A stretch of 64,000 bases of DNA from Halalkalibacter krulwichiae (GCF_002109385.1 NZ_CP020814.1:560001-624000), one strand, 5' to 3'. Counted from the stretch's first letter, positions 17,374-30,547 are shown. The notes: a model not told the origin generated them from the sequence alone. Numbers and translations are program-made.

Positions 17374-18783
17374 ATGAGTGATTTAAAACAAGCCGCAAAA
17401 GAAGTTCTTGCTGCTATAGGCGGCAATGAGAATATTGCTTCTGCAACACATTGTGTTACGCGCTTACGCTTTGCTTTAGTAGATGAAGGAAAAGTCGATA
17501 AGGAAGCTTTAGAAAAAATTGATGTTGTTCGTGGGTCATTCTCAACAAATGGTCAATTCCAAGTAGTTATCGGACAAGGTACGGTGGACAAGGTTTATAA
17601 AGAACTTGTTGATTTGTCTGGGATTTCCGAGTCTTCTAAAGAGGAGACGAAGCGAGCGGCTGATAAAAACTTAAACCCGTTACAACGTGCAGTGAAGATG
17701 CTAGCTGATATTTTTATTCCTATTTTACCTGCAATCGTAACTGCCGGTTTATTAATGGGTATTAATAATATCCTTACAGCTCAAGGTATTTTCGGTGAAC
17801 AAGCTGTAGTCGAAATGTTTCCTCAGTGGGCTGATATTGCAAACATTATTAATTTAATTGCTAATACAGCTTTCGTATTTTTACCTGGTCTAATTGGATG
17901 GTCTGCTGTTAAACGTTTTGGTGGAAGTGAACTTTTAGGTATTGTGTTAGGTCTCATGCTCGTACATCCAGATTTATTAAATGCTTGGGGATACGGAGCT
18001 GCTCAAGAAGCAGGTGAGATTCCATATTGGAACTTATTCGGCTTAGATGTTGCCATGGTTGGTTATCAAGGTCAAGTTTTACCGATTTTAGTTGCTTCTT
18101 TCGTATTAGCTAAAATAGAGCTTGCTCTTAGAAAGCGTGTACCCGATGGGTTCCAACTACTAGTCGTTGCGCCGGTTGCACTGTTAGTTACAGGGTTCAT
18201 TGCTTTTGTAGCAATTGGTCCAATCACTTTTGCAATTGGTAATGGGATTACAAATCTATTTGTAGGGATTTTTAGTAACTTCGCCGCATTAGGTGGATTA
18301 TTATATGGAGCCATCTATGCACCATTAGTTATTACGGGGATGCACCATACGTTTTTAGCTGTTGATTTACAGTTAATCGGAAGCATTGGTGGAACATTCT
18401 TATGGCCGATAGTTGCTCTTTCGAATATTGCACAAGGTTCAGCTGCACTTGCGATGTACTTCATTTTAAAAGATGAAAAAGTAAAGGGTCTATCTCTAAC
18501 GTCGTCTATTTCTGCTTATCTTGGAATTACAGAACCAGCAATGTTTGGAGTGAATTTACGTTATCGTTTCCCATTTATATGTGCAATTATCGGGTCTGCA
18601 ATAGCAGCGATTTGGATCACAGTAAATTCGGTCATCGCACCTTCTATTGGAGTAGGTGGACTACCAGGTATTTTCTCCATTGAGGCAAGTGGATGGTTTG
18701 CGTTCTTTATTGGGATGATTATAGCGGTAACTGTTCCATTTGTATTAACTTATTTATTTGCTAGAACACGTAAAACTTTATAA
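17374..18783 (+). CDS. treP: Trehalose-specific PTS permease, EIIBC
   Basis: The 469-residue protein matches TreP of B. subtilis (470). An N-terminal EIIB domain of about 85 residues has the phosphorylated Cys27 in ATHCVTRLRF. It is followed by a glucose-superfamily EIIC membrane domain with GITEPAMFGVNLRYRFPF. It imports trehalose and phosphorylates it to trehalose 6-phosphate; there is no EIIA domain, so it must borrow one from another protein, such as the EIIA of PtsG encoded at 35583-37622. AGAGGGGAG precedes ATG 17374. Expression is controlled by TreR operators and a cre-like site upstream. Confidence 0.95.
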   Translation: MSDLKQAAKEVLAAIGGNENIASATHCVTRLRFALVDEGKVDKEALEKIDVVRGSFSTNGQFQVVIGQGTVDKVYKELVDLSGISESSKEETKRAADKNLNPLQRAVKMLADIFIPILPAIVTAGLLMGINNILTAQGIFGEQAVVEMFPQWADIANIINLIANTAFVFLPGLIGWSAVKRFGGSELLGIVLGLMLVHPDLLNAWGYGAAQEAGEIPYWNLFGLDVAMVGYQGQVLPILVASFVLAKIELALRKRVPDGFQLLVVAPVALLVTGFIAFVAIGPITFAIGNGITNLFVGIFSNFAALGGLLYGAIYAPLVITGMHHTFLAVDLQLIGSIGGTFLWPIVALSNIAQGSAALAMYFILKDEKVKGLSLTSSISAYLGITEPAMFGVNLRYRFPFICAIIGSAIAAIWITVNSVIAPSIGVGGLPGIFSIEASGWFAFFIGMIIAVTVPFVLTYLFARTRKTL

Positions 18784-18792
18784 AAATCTGAT

Positions 18793-18859
18793 AAGGGTGT
18801 AATTAGCTACTACAGTGACCAAATTAATGAAGGGGAACTGCAATGCTGGTTGCACCCTT
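18793..18859 (+). terminator. Hairpin between treP and the glucosidase genes
   Basis: AAGGGTGTAA (18793-18802) pairs with TTGCACCCTT (18850-18859) around a long loop. There is no T-run, so it may protect or attenuate mRNA rather than end it. Confidence 0.45.
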
Positions 18860-18882
18860 GTGTTTTAAACAGAAAAAAAGTA

Positions 18883-18900
18883 AACTTGTATATACAAGTT
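18883..18900 (+). promoter_or_regulatory. TreR operator 3, internal to the operon
   Basis: AACTTGTATATACAAGTT is a perfect 18-base palindrome containing the TreR core, 20 bases before the glucosidase start. It is followed at the same distance as operator 1 by a -10-like TAAAAT, but I find no -35, so it more likely acts as an internal roadblock. Confidence 0.85.
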
Positions 18901-18919
18901 AAAATGGGTGGTGAATGAT

Positions 18920-22279
<3,360 letters not shown>

Positions 22280-22307
22280 ACATGATACACTAAAATAAGG
22301 TGATATT

Positions 22308-23018
22308 ATGGCAAGAAGTAAATTCCAGGTTATATATGAAGATTTAGCGAAAAAAATTCAAGATGGCTCTATTAAAACAAATGAGCTACTTCCCTCTGAA
22401 AACGAATTGGCAGACAAATATGAAACATCTAGGGAAACGATTAGAAAGGCATTGAAACAACTATCTGAACATGGATTTATTCAAAAAATGCAAGGGAAAG
22501 GTTCGGTTGTTCTCGATGTTTCAAAAATTAATTTCCCAATATCAGGCCTTGTTAGCTTTCGAGAGCTAGCAGAAAAAATGGGGAAAAAATCGAAAACTGT
22601 GGTAGTTACGCTTGAACAAAAAACGATGACAAGCGAGTTGCAAGAACAATTCCAATTAAAAGATCCTCATGAAGCATGGGAAGTGAAGCGAGTTCGTGAA
22701 ATTGAGAAGGAACGAATTATCTTAGATAAAGATTTCTTGTTATCATCAGTTGTTCCAGGGCTAACAACTGAAATTTGTGAACGTTCCATTTATGCTTATA
22801 TTGAAAATGTATTAGGTTTAGCGATTAGCTTTGCTAAAAAAGAAATTACGGTCGAGATACCAACAGAAGAAGATAGAGATCTTCTTGATTTAGAAGGTTA
22901 CGATTCAATTGTTGTTGTCAAAAGTCATGTGTATTTAGATGATACGACTTTGTTTCAATATACTGAGTCTAGACATAGACCAGATAAATTTCGCTTTGTT
23001 GATTTTGCAAGAAGGTAA
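22308..23018 (+). CDS. treR: Trehalose operon repressor, GntR/HutC family
   Basis: The 236-residue protein has a GntR winged helix (residues 1-68, with LLPSENELADKYETSRETIRKALKQL) and a UTRA effector domain. This matches TreR of B. subtilis (238), which binds TTGTATATACAA and is released by trehalose 6-phosphate. Three copies of exactly that palindrome lie in this operon, at 17267, 17302 and 18886. It is the last gene of treP-glucosidase-treA-treR, the same order as trePAR apart from the inserted glucosidase. AAGGTGAT precedes ATG 22308. Confidence 0.95.
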   Translation: MARSKFQVIYEDLAKKIQDGSIKTNELLPSENELADKYETSRETIRKALKQLSEHGFIQKMQGKGSVVLDVSKINFPISGLVSFRELAEKMGKKSKTVVVTLEQKTMTSELQEQFQLKDPHEAWEVKRVREIEKERIILDKDFLLSSVVPGLTTEICERSIYAYIENVLGLAISFAKKEITVEIPTEEDRDLLDLEGYDSIVVVKSHVYLDDTTLFQYTESRHRPDKFRFVDFARR

Positions 23019-23091
23019 TGCTAGACAGAAGCATATTTCTCGTTTCTTTTTATTGGTCCATGTACAATATGGATCATAGGAGGCGATTTGA

Positions 23092-23571
23092 ATGAGTGTA
23101 CATGATTTTTCCGTATTAAAGGCAAGTGGGGAAGAAGTGGATCTTAGTACGTATAAAGGTAAAGTTCTCTTAATCGTAAATACCGCAACTAAATGTGGGT
23201 TGGCTCCTCAATTCAAAGGACTTGAAAAGTTGCATCAAGCATATGCAGAAAAAGGCCTAGCGGTGTTGGGGTTTCCTAGTAATCAATTTATGAACCAGGA
23301 ACCAGTTAGTAATGAACAAATGGTTGAAACTTGTCAACTTAACTTTGGTGTGACCTTTCCTTTGTTTGCTAAGATTGATGTAAATGGGAAAAACGCTGAT
23401 CCTCTTTATAAATATATGAAGAAGGCCAAAAAAGGCGTTCTGAGTTCTGAGATAAAATGGAACTTCACAAAATTTTTAATTGACCGTGACGGGAGCGTTG
23501 TTGAACGTTATGGACCGAATGTTGCTCCAGAAAAAATAGAAGCCGATATAAAAAAATTATTAGACAGCTAA
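23092..23571 (+). CDS. bsaA: Glutathione peroxidase-like thiol peroxidase
   Basis: The 159-residue protein is a GPx-family, thioredoxin-fold enzyme. The signatures are NTATKCGLAPQFKGLEKLH with the peroxidatic cysteine, GFPSNQFMNQEP, and WNFTKFLIDRDG with the conserved tryptophan and asparagine. Bacterial non-selenium members reduce hydroperoxides with thioredoxin or bacillithiol as donor. Length matches BsaA of B. subtilis (160). AGGAGG precedes ATG 23092. It lies just upstream of nitric oxide synthase on the same strand but is separated by a terminator. Confidence 0.92.
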   Translation: MSVHDFSVLKASGEEVDLSTYKGKVLLIVNTATKCGLAPQFKGLEKLHQAYAEKGLAVLGFPSNQFMNQEPVSNEQMVETCQLNFGVTFPLFAKIDVNGKNADPLYKYMKKAKKGVLSSEIKWNFTKFLIDRDGSVVERYGPNVAPEKIEADIKKLLDS

Positions 23572-23572
23572 T

Positions 23573-23618
23573 AAAAGGCTGCGTTAGAGGAAATGATCTC
23601 CTTTCACGCAGCTTTTTT
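23573..23618 (+). terminator. Terminator after bsaA
   Basis: AAAAGGCTGCGT pairs with ACGCAGCTTTTTT around a 21-base loop. Confidence 0.88.
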
Positions 23619-23756
23619 ATATAATTTTTGAATAGTGTTTAGAATACATTTCTAACGACACAAAAAAGAGTATGATGAAGCTAGGGCATTGGTCTTTTAT
23701 GGTGCTTTATAAGTTTGAGTAGGTGTAAAATGATTCATCTCGCTTACACTATAGGT

Positions 23757-24836
23757 ATGAACAGATATGAGGTGCTAGAGATGTATTTAAAGGCGAAAGA
23801 GTTTATTGAGCTTTATTATAAAGAGGTAGAAATGGATGAAGCTTTACTGAAAAATCGATTATTGGAGATTTCTAATGAAATTAATGAATCAGGTACTTAT
23901 ACACTTACATATGATGAACTCGCCTACGGAGCGAGAGTAGCTTGGCGAAATAGCAATCGCTGTATTGGACGGTTATTTTGGGAGTCGCTTCATGTTCTTG
24001 ATCAGCGTGCAATTACAACAGAAGACGAGGTGGCGGAAGCTCTCTTTCATCATTTGCAATATGCAACAAATAATGGAAAGGTGATACCGACTATAAGCAT
24101 TTTTAGACCAGACCATATTCGGATATGGAATCACCAATTAATTCGATATGCTGGCTATGAAACTAATAAAGGCGTCATTGGTGACCCTGATTCTATTGCT
24201 TTTACAAAAGTATGTGAGTCGCTTGGATGGAAAGGATTGAAAACGAATTTTGATGTTCTGCCTCTTGTTATCCAAGTTGGAAATCAACAACCTAAATGGT
24301 TTGAGATACCTCAAACATGTTTGCTTGAGGTTCGGATTTCACATCCTACGATTACTGACTTTGTTAATCTTCAATTAAAATGGTATGGGGTTCCGTTTGT
24401 TTCAGATATGAAACTTGAAATAGGAGGAATTCATTATTGTGCAGCTCCTTTTAACGGTTGGTATATGGGGACCGAGATTGGTGCTAGAAATTTTGCTGAC
24501 GAAAAGCGGTACAATGTTCTGCCTGACGTAGCAAGTGTTCTTGGACTCGAACAAACTAGAGATTCTACCTTATGGAAAGATAGGGCTTTAGTTGAGTTAA
24601 ATGTTGCTGTGCTACACTCATTTAAACAAGCAGGTGTCAGTATCGTTGATCATCATACGGCAGCAAAACAATTTAAGCAATTTGAAAAGCGCGAAGAAGA
24701 TCAAGGAAGAAAAGTGACGGGAACATGGTCTTGGCTTATTCCCCCGATTTCACCAGCAGCAACCCATATTTTTCATAAAGAGTATCAAGATAAAGTCGTT
24801 ACTCCAAATTATTTTTATCAAAAACGAAGGTATTAG
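23757..24836 (+). CDS. nos: Bacterial nitric oxide synthase, oxygenase domain
   Basis: The oxygenase-only enzyme has the signature [14 protein letters not shown] with the haem-ligating cysteine (Cys69 from this start), the arginine-binding region [12 protein letters not shown] with its glutamate, and the pterin/dimer segment [16 protein letters not shown]. It converts arginine to citrulline and nitric oxide using borrowed reductases; in Bacillus, NO protects against oxidative stress and some antibiotics. ATG 23757 aligns best with the N-terminus of B. subtilis NOS and gives 359 residues. No start has a convincing ribosome site: ATG 23730 or TTG 23715 are alternatives. The C-terminus ends [11 protein letters not shown], as in the family. 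Confidence 0.94.
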   Translation: MNRYEVLEMYLKAKEFIELYYKEVEMDEALLKNRLLEISNEINESGTYTLTYDELAYGARVAWRNSNRCIGRLFWESLHVLDQRAITTEDEVAEALFHHLQYATNNGKVIPTISIFRPDHIRIWNHQLIRYAGYETNKGVIGDPDSIAFTKVCESLGWKGLKTNFDVLPLVIQVGNQQPKWFEIPQTCLLEVRISHPTITDFVNLQLKWYGVPFVSDMKLEIGGIHYCAAPFNGWYMGTEIGARNFADEKRYNVLPDVASVLGLEQTRDSTLWKDRALVELNVAVLHSFKQAGVSIVDHHTAAKQFKQFEKREEDQGRKVTGTWSWLIPPISPAATHIFHKEYQDKVVTPNYFYQKRRY

Positions 24837-24913
24837 CGAATCTATTGGTAATGCAATAGTGATTATTTTGCGTTATGATTAATGAAAGTTCAATATATGA
24901 AGGCGGAAAACAG

Positions 24914-26806
24914 ATGAGTATGTTACAAGTTGAAGGGTTAACTAAGACTTATGGCGATAAAATGTTATTTGATCGTTTATCATTTACGATTGGGCAAAAA
25001 GAAAGAATTGGGCTAATTGGAATTAATGGAACTGGTAAATCGACCTTGCTAAAAATTCTTGCAGGTGTCGAATCTTCAGATGAAGGAGAATTGATCCACT
25101 CAAATGATTTTCGGATTGAGTATTTGCCTCAACAGCCTGATTTAGATGAGGGTTTAACGGTCATTGAACAAATTTACTATGGCGATTCAGCTGTTATGAA
25201 GGCAATGCGTGAGTATGAGCAACATTTATTAGATTTTGAGAAAAAGCCTGACAGTGCGGAGTATCAAAAACAATTTATGAAGGCTCAACAGCTTATGGAT
25301 CAGTTAGACGCATGGGAAGCAAATACACTAGCGAAAACCATCTTATCTAAGCTAGGCATTGAGAATTATCAAGCAACAATTAAAGAGCTTTCGGGTGGTC
25401 AAAAGAAACGGATAGCAATTGCCAAGGCATTAATTCAACCAGCTGATTTATTGCTGTTAGATGAACCAACGAACCATCTTGATCATGATACGATTGAATG
25501 GCTTGAAGGGTTTCTTTCTACTTATAAAGGATCGATTTTATTAATTACACATGATCGATATTTTCTTAACAGAGTAACGAACAACATGTATGAGCTTGAT
25601 CGTGGGCGTTTGTTTAAATACCTAGGGAACTATCAAATGTTTCTTGAGAAAAAAGCGGAAAGAGAACTGCAGGAAGCAGAGCAAGATCAAAAGCGTGCTA
25701 ACATATTACGTAGAGAACTTGCGTGGCTGAAGCGCGGGGCAAAAGCTAGAACAACGAAACAAAAGGCACGGATTCAGCGTGTTGAAGCGTTGAAGGAAGA
25801 AGAGACATTTAGCGGACGCGGTGAATTTGATTTTTCGATTGGGTCACAACGTCTAGGAAAGCAAGTCATTGAATTAAAAGGTGTCTCAAAATCGTATAAT
25901 GATAAACAGTTAATTGATTCTCTTAATTATTTGATTGTAAGAGGAGAACGTTTAGGGATAGTTGGACCAAACGGGAGTGGGAAATCAACTTTGCTAAATA
26001 TGTTAGCTGCAAGAGTTGAGCCTGATCATGGTGAAATTGCGATTGGAGAAACGGTTAAGATTGGTTATTATACTCAAGAGGACGAAGAGATCGATGGGAA
26101 CCTTCGTATGATTGACTATATAAAAAAAGTGGCTGAAATTGTTTACACTGTAGATGGTACAGTCATAACAGCCGAGCAGATGCTCGAGCGCTTTCTATTT
26201 CCAAGATCCATGCAATATACTTACATTCGTCGCTTGTCAGGCGGAGAACGGCGCCGGTTATATTTGCTCAAAATTCTAATGTCAGAACCGAATGTATTAT
26301 TTTTAGATGAGCCAACAAATGATTTAGATACGGAAACTCTATCAGTACTAGAAGATTATTTAGAACAATTTCCAGGTGTTGTTATAACCGTCTCCCATGA
26401 TCGGTACTTTTTAGACCGTGTAGTCGACCATCTTCTTGTTTTTGAAAGTAATGGAGTTGTTTCAAGGTTTCAAGGCCATTATTCGGATTTTTTGGCTCAT
26501 ATTGCAGCTCAAAAAGAGAATCAATTATTAAAAGAGAAAGTTGAAACGAAGACGGTTAAAAAGGAACCAAGGAAAAAACTCTCTTATAAAGATCAACTTG
26601 AGTGGGACCAAATCGAAGATAAGATTATGAAACTTGAGGAGAACATTGAAAAGCTTGAACAAGCGATAATAGAAGCAGGGAGCGATTACGGCAAAATTGC
26701 TGATATTATGAAAGAAAAAGCTGAAAAGGAAATGGAACTTGAACAAGCGATGGATAGATGGACAGAATTGTCGGTATTGGTAGAAGAAATTGAAAAGAAT
26801 TCTTAA
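24914..26806 (+). CDS. yfmR: ABC-F ribosome-associated ATPase (Uup/YfmR type)
   Basis: ATG 24914 follows AAGGCGG and gives 630 residues (MSMLQVEGLTKTYGDKMLF). Two ABC ATPase domains (Walker A GINGTGKST and GPNGSGKST; signatures LSGGQKKR and LSGGERRR) are joined by a linker rich in charged residues (EREL to ARIQRVEAL). A C-terminal coiled coil of about 80 residues (KLSYKDQLEWDQIEDKIMKL) closes the protein. No membrane domain exists. This is the layout of Uup and B. subtilis YfmR (629), which act in the ribosomal E site; YfmR works with EF-P on stalled polyproline translation. A self-contained unit with its own terminator. Confidence 0.87.
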   Translation: MSMLQVEGLTKTYGDKMLFDRLSFTIGQKERIGLIGINGTGKSTLLKILAGVESSDEGELIHSNDFRIEYLPQQPDLDEGLTVIEQIYYGDSAVMKAMREYEQHLLDFEKKPDSAEYQKQFMKAQQLMDQLDAWEANTLAKTILSKLGIENYQATIKELSGGQKKRIAIAKALIQPADLLLLDEPTNHLDHDTIEWLEGFLSTYKGSILLITHDRYFLNRVTNNMYELDRGRLFKYLGNYQMFLEKKAERELQEAEQDQKRANILRRELAWLKRGAKARTTKQKARIQRVEALKEEETFSGRGEFDFSIGSQRLGKQVIELKGVSKSYNDKQLIDSLNYLIVRGERLGIVGPNGSGKSTLLNMLAARVEPDHGEIAIGETVKIGYYTQEDEEIDGNLRMIDYIKKVAEIVYTVDGTVITAEQMLERFLFPRSMQYTYIRRLSGGERRRLYLLKILMSEPNVLFLDEPTNDLDTETLSVLEDYLEQFPGVVITVSHDRYFLDRVVDHLLVFESNGVVSRFQGHYSDFLAHIAAQKENQLLKEKVETKTVKKEPRKKLSYKDQLEWDQIEDKIMKLEENIEKLEQAIIEAGSDYGKIADIMKEKAEKEMELEQAMDRWTELSVLVEEIEKNS

Positions 26807-26824
26807 ATATAAATAGTTATAACA

Positions 26825-26868
26825 AGGAAGCGGAACTCTAAATCAAGAGTACGCTTCTCTTTTTTTTG
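26825..26868 (+). terminator. Terminator after the ABC-F gene
   Basis: GAAGCGGAACTCT (26827-26839) pairs with AGAGTACGCTTC (26846-26857), with one bulge, followed by a run of T. Confidence 0.88.
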
Positions 26869-26905
26869 ACAAGTATTGGTTATGGTTGTCTTTGGTTGAA
26901 ATTGA

Positions 26906-26934
26906 TTGAAAGTGAACGTTATTGAGTGTATACT
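26906..26934 (+). promoter_or_regulatory. Sigma-A promoter of the fructose operon
   Basis: TTGAAA (26906-26911), a 17-base spacer and TATACT (26929-26934), 31 bases before fruR. TTGAAA/TTGAAAGTGAA-like repeats around the -35 may be FruR contacts, but I cannot define the operator. Confidence 0.75.
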
Positions 26935-26964
26935 AACCTTGTAACAGAGAAGAGGTGTGGCGCA

Positions 26965-27717
26965 ATGTTAACGATAGAGCGACAGAAACAAATTCTAGAT
27001 CTGTTAAAGATTCAAACGACGATAAAAATTCACGAACTAGTTAAGAAAACAGGTGCTTCTGAATCAACGATACGTCGTGATTTAACTGAACTTGAACAAG
27101 CTAAGAAATTAAAGCGAATTCATGGCGGTGCTACTTTATTAAAGAGAATATTAGATGAACCTACTATAGCTGAAAAAACGGTCAAAAACAGTCAGGAGAA
27201 AGTGAGAATTGCCGAAAAAGCAGCATCAATAATTGAAGAGGGAGATTGTATCTTTTTAGATGCTGGGACAACAACTGTAGAAATGATCCCCTTTTTGATG
27301 GATAAGGATATTACTGTTGTAACAAACGGAATAACCAATATAAGCTTATTAGCTGACTTAAATATAGAAACACATGTTATTGGAGGGTATGTGAAAACAG
27401 GCACAAGAGCTTCTGTTGGACGTAATGCGATTCGTTTGATAGAGACCTTCCGTTTTGACAAAGCGTTTCTAGGTGTGAACGGAATTAGTGAATTTGACGG
27501 CTGTACAACGCCTGATCCTGAAGAAGCATTTATAAAAGAATATGCAAAGAAATGTTCTAGGCAAAGCTATGTATTGGTCGATCATTCTAAGTTTGGCGAA
27601 GTATCATTCTCTAAATTCGCTGATATAAAGGAAATAACAATTATTACTTCTGATATTAACGAAGAACTAGTTAACAACTATAGAAAATTGACGAACATAG
27701 AGGTGGCTTCCTTATGA
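26965..27717 (+). CDS. fruR: Fructose operon repressor, DeoR family
   Basis: ATG 26965, seven bases after GAGGTG, gives 250 residues. The N-terminal DeoR helix-turn-helix reads KTGASESTIRRDLTELEQ with the IHGGA motif; the C-terminal sugar-phosphate sensor domain has GDCIFLDAGTTTVEM and FLGVNGISEFDGCTTPDPEEA. FruR represses its own fru operon and is released by fructose 1-phosphate. Stop and fruK start overlap as ATGA, so fruR, fruK and fruA are co-translated. The long upstream ORF extension is unlikely because the promoter lies inside it. Confidence 0.93.
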   Translation: MLTIERQKQILDLLKIQTTIKIHELVKKTGASESTIRRDLTELEQAKKLKRIHGGATLLKRILDEPTIAEKTVKNSQEKVRIAEKAASIIEEGDCIFLDAGTTTVEMIPFLMDKDITVVTNGITNISLLADLNIETHVIGGYVKTGTRASVGRNAIRLIETFRFDKAFLGVNGISEFDGCTTPDPEEAFIKEYAKKCSRQSYVLVDHSKFGEVSFSKFADIKEITIITSDINEELVNNYRKLTNIEVASL

Positions 27718-28637
27718 TATATACAGTTACATTAAACCCCGCTCTTGACTACTTTGTTGAACTCGAGCAAGTGAACTTAGGAGCAGTCAATCGAGCAATG
27801 ACAGATCATAAAGCTCCTGGAGGCAAGGGAATTAATGTTTCAAAAGTGTTAAAGAGATTAGGGCATCAAAGTGAAGCATTTGGATTTATCGGTGGCTTTA
27901 CTGGAAAGTATTTAAGAGAAGTTATTGAGCAAGATGGAATTGCAACGAAGTTTATTGAAGTAACAGGTGATACAAGAATTAATGTCAAAATTAAGGGACA
28001 AGAAGAATCTGAGATCAATGGTGTATCACCGAGAATTAAGCCTGAGCATTTAGAGCAGTTACGTAATCAAATGAGTGAGTTGAAGAAGGGAGATATTCTT
28101 GTTTTAGCGGGGAGTGTGCCGGCTACGATTCCATTTGATATTTATGAAGCTTTATGCAGAGAGGCGCTTGAAAGAGAAGTAGAGGTATTTATAGATTCAA
28201 GTGGGGAACCACTGAGTCATGTTCTTCAGGCACGTCCAACTTTTATTAAACCGAATCACCATGAACTAGGGGAATTATTCTCTACTAATATTGCAAACCC
28301 AGAAGAGGCAGTTCCTTATATTGAGAAGTTAATTGGACAAGGAATTAAGTATGTTCTTGTTTCTTTTGCTGGAGACGGGGCTCTTCTTGGTACAAAAGAC
28401 CAGCTATTATTTGCTAATACTCCAAAAGGAAAAGTGAAAAATTCAGTTGGTGCCGGCGATTCGGTTGTGGCTGGTTTTATCGCAGCAAAAAATGAAAAGA
28501 TGGCTTTAGCTGATGCTTTTAGATTTGCCGTAGCAACTGGGAGTGCAACCGCTTTTTCCACTACATTTGCGGAACGAGCGATTGTTGAGGAACTTATGAA
28601 GGAAATTGACATCAAAGATTGGAGAAAGGGTGAGTAA
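27714..28637 (+). CDS. fruK: 1-phosphofructokinase
   Basis: The 307-residue protein is a PfkB-family kinase. It has the N-terminal TLNPALDYFVEL, the glycine pair motif GGKGINVSKVLKRLG, and the catalytic/anion-hole signature NSVGAGDSVVAGFIA with the base Asp. It phosphorylates fructose 1-phosphate, made by FruA, to fructose 1,6-bisphosphate. The TNP-ALD opening is typical of FruK and LacC rather than ribokinase. Overlaps fruR by four bases; fruA begins one base after its stop. Confidence 0.94.
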   Translation: MIYTVTLNPALDYFVELEQVNLGAVNRAMTDHKAPGGKGINVSKVLKRLGHQSEAFGFIGGFTGKYLREVIEQDGIATKFIEVTGDTRINVKIKGQEESEINGVSPRIKPEHLEQLRNQMSELKKGDILVLAGSVPATIPFDIYEALCREALEREVEVFIDSSGEPLSHVLQARPTFIKPNHHELGELFSTNIANPEEAVPYIEKLIGQGIKYVLVSFAGDGALLGTKDQLLFANTPKGKVKNSVGAGDSVVAGFIAAKNEKMALADAFRFAVATGSATAFSTTFAERAIVEELMKEIDIKDWRKGE

Positions 28638-28638
28638 T

Positions 28639-30501
28639 TTGAGGATTTCTGATCTGTTAAAAAAAGAAACAATTGTCTTAAATATGAAAGCGACAAATAA
28701 AGAAGCAGCAATTGATGAACTTGTAACAAGTCTTGATCAAGCCGAGCGTTTAAATAATGCTGAAGATTTTAAAAAAGCAATTTGGACGAGGGAAGAACAG
28801 AGCACAACAGGTTTAGGTGAGGGAATTGCAATTCCGCACGCTAAAAGTGATGCTGTTCAAACACCAGCAATTGCTTTTGGTCGTTCAGTAAATGGATTGG
28901 ACTATGAGGCACTTGATGGGCAGCCTACGCATCTCTTTTTCATGATTGCTGCTTCTGCCGGAGCAAATGAAGCGCATCTTGCAACTTTATCGAGATTGTC
29001 TACATTCTTAATGGATGAGGCGTTTCGTAGAAAGTTACTTGATGCGGCAACAGAAAGTGATGTATTAGCTGCTATAGATAAGAAAGAATTAGAGCAATTG
29101 CAAGCAGAGGAGGCAGAACAAGATAAGTCTTCTGATGCAGACGAATATACATTGCTAGCTGTAACTGGGTGTCCAACAGGTATTGCTCATACGTATATGG
29201 CTGCCGATGCGTTAAAAGGTGAAGCGAAAAAGCAAGGTGTCTCCATTAAAGTTCAAACAAATGGTTCTAGTGGGGTCAAGAATAAATTAACAAGCGAAGA
29301 CATTAAACAAGCAAAAGCGATTATTGTTGCTGCTGATACTAAAGTTGATATGGCGCCATTTGCGGGCAAGAAAGTCATCCAAGTTCCCGTAAAGGATGGA
29401 GTAAGAAAGCCAAAAGAGCTAATCGATCGAGCTCTTTCAGGAGATGCTCCGATTTATCAAGCGAATAGTGAGACAGAAAGTGAGTCAGAAGAACAAGGGA
29501 AAGCCGGCTTTGGTGCTGGGTTTTATAAGCACTTAATGAATGGTGTTTCAAATATGCTTCCATTTGTTATTGGTGGCGGTATCCTAATTGCTTTATCTTT
29601 CTTGATTGATATTGACTTGAACAATCAGTTTGCACAAATGTTAATGGATATCGGCGGTGGTTCTGCATTTGCACTAATGATTCCGGTTCTTTCAGCATTC
29701 ATTGCAATGAGTATTGCAGACCGTCCTGGTTTTGCCGCAGGTATGGTAGGTGGTTTAATTGCTGTTAATGGAGAAGCTGGTTTCTTAGGGGGACTAATCG
29801 CAGGTTTCCTAGCTGGTTATATTGCACTTCTTGTTAAGAAGTTAACAGCAGGCCTGCCACAATCATTAGCTGGCATCACAACGATTCTCTTTTATCCAGT
29901 ATTAAATATTTTCTTCACGGGAATGATTATGCTTCTTTTAGTTACTCCGCTAAGCGCTGTAAATCGCGGTTTAGAAGGATGGCTTGGTGGAATGGGAACT
30001 ACTAACATGATGTTATTAGGTATCATTCTTGGTGGAATGATGGCCATTGATATGGGAGGTCCAATTAACAAAGCTGCCTTCACATTTGGCATTGCGATGA
30101 TCGATGCTGGCAATTTCGGTCCTCATGCTGCTGTTATGGCTGGAGGGATGGTTCCACCTCTTGGTATCGCTTTGGCAACGACATTTTTTAAACGGAAATT
30201 TACAAAGCAAGAGCAAGAGGCAGGAAAAACAAATTATTTATTAGGTGCTTCATTTATAACAGAAGGTGCCATTCCATTTGCAGCTGCTGACCCTGGTCGT
30301 GTCATCCCATCTGCGGTTGTAGGAGCAGCCGTTGCTGGAGGATTAACAGCGTTGTTTGGGATTGGGCTACCAGCTCCACACGGTGGAATCTTTGTTATCG
30401 GCCTCGTTTCGGGCAGTTGGTTCATGTATGCACTCGCGATTATCGCTGGAGCAATTGTCACTGCGTTAATGCTAGGTATTTGGAAAAAGAAAACAGTCTA
30501 G
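28639..30501 (+). CDS. fruA: Fructose-specific PTS permease, EIIABC
   Basis: TTG 28639 is chosen as start because GAAAGGGTGAG lies just upstream and it falls one base after the fruK stop; the protein is 620 residues (FruA of B. subtilis is 635). Domains in order: EIIA with phospho-His67 in AIPHAKSDAV, EIIB with Cys178 in AVTGCPTGIAHTYMAADAL, then a fructose-family EIIC membrane domain from about residue 280. It imports fructose as fructose 1-phosphate, taking phosphate from HPr. It ends the fruRKA operon before a strong terminator. Confidence 0.95.
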   Translation: MRISDLLKKETIVLNMKATNKEAAIDELVTSLDQAERLNNAEDFKKAIWTREEQSTTGLGEGIAIPHAKSDAVQTPAIAFGRSVNGLDYEALDGQPTHLFFMIAASAGANEAHLATLSRLSTFLMDEAFRRKLLDAATESDVLAAIDKKELEQLQAEEAEQDKSSDADEYTLLAVTGCPTGIAHTYMAADALKGEAKKQGVSIKVQTNGSSGVKNKLTSEDIKQAKAIIVAADTKVDMAPFAGKKVIQVPVKDGVRKPKELIDRALSGDAPIYQANSETESESEEQGKAGFGAGFYKHLMNGVSNMLPFVIGGGILIALSFLIDIDLNNQFAQMLMDIGGGSAFALMIPVLSAFIAMSIADRPGFAAGMVGGLIAVNGEAGFLGGLIAGFLAGYIALLVKKLTAGLPQSLAGITTILFYPVLNIFFTGMIMLLLVTPLSAVNRGLEGWLGGMGTTNMMLLGIILGGMMAIDMGGPINKAAFTFGIAMIDAGNFGPHAAVMAGGMVPPLGIALATTFFKRKFTKQEQEAGKTNYLLGASFITEGAIPFAAADPGRVIPSAVVGAAVAGGLTALFGIGLPAPHGGIFVIGLVSGSWFMYALAIIAGAIVTALMLGIWKKKTV

Positions 30502-30510
30502 TTTATTTAT

Positions 30511-30547
30511 AAAGCAGGAAAGAATTCATCATTCTTTCCTGCTTTTT
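30511..30547 (+). terminator. Terminator of the fructose operon
   Basis: AAAGCAGGAAAGAAT pairs perfectly with ATTCTTTCCTGCTTT around a five-base loop, then TT. Confidence 0.95.

Noticed and set aside
18886..18905. Second tre promoter at operator 3
   Set aside because: A -10-like TAAAAT is present, but there is no -35 and the transcript would start only about eight bases before the start codon.
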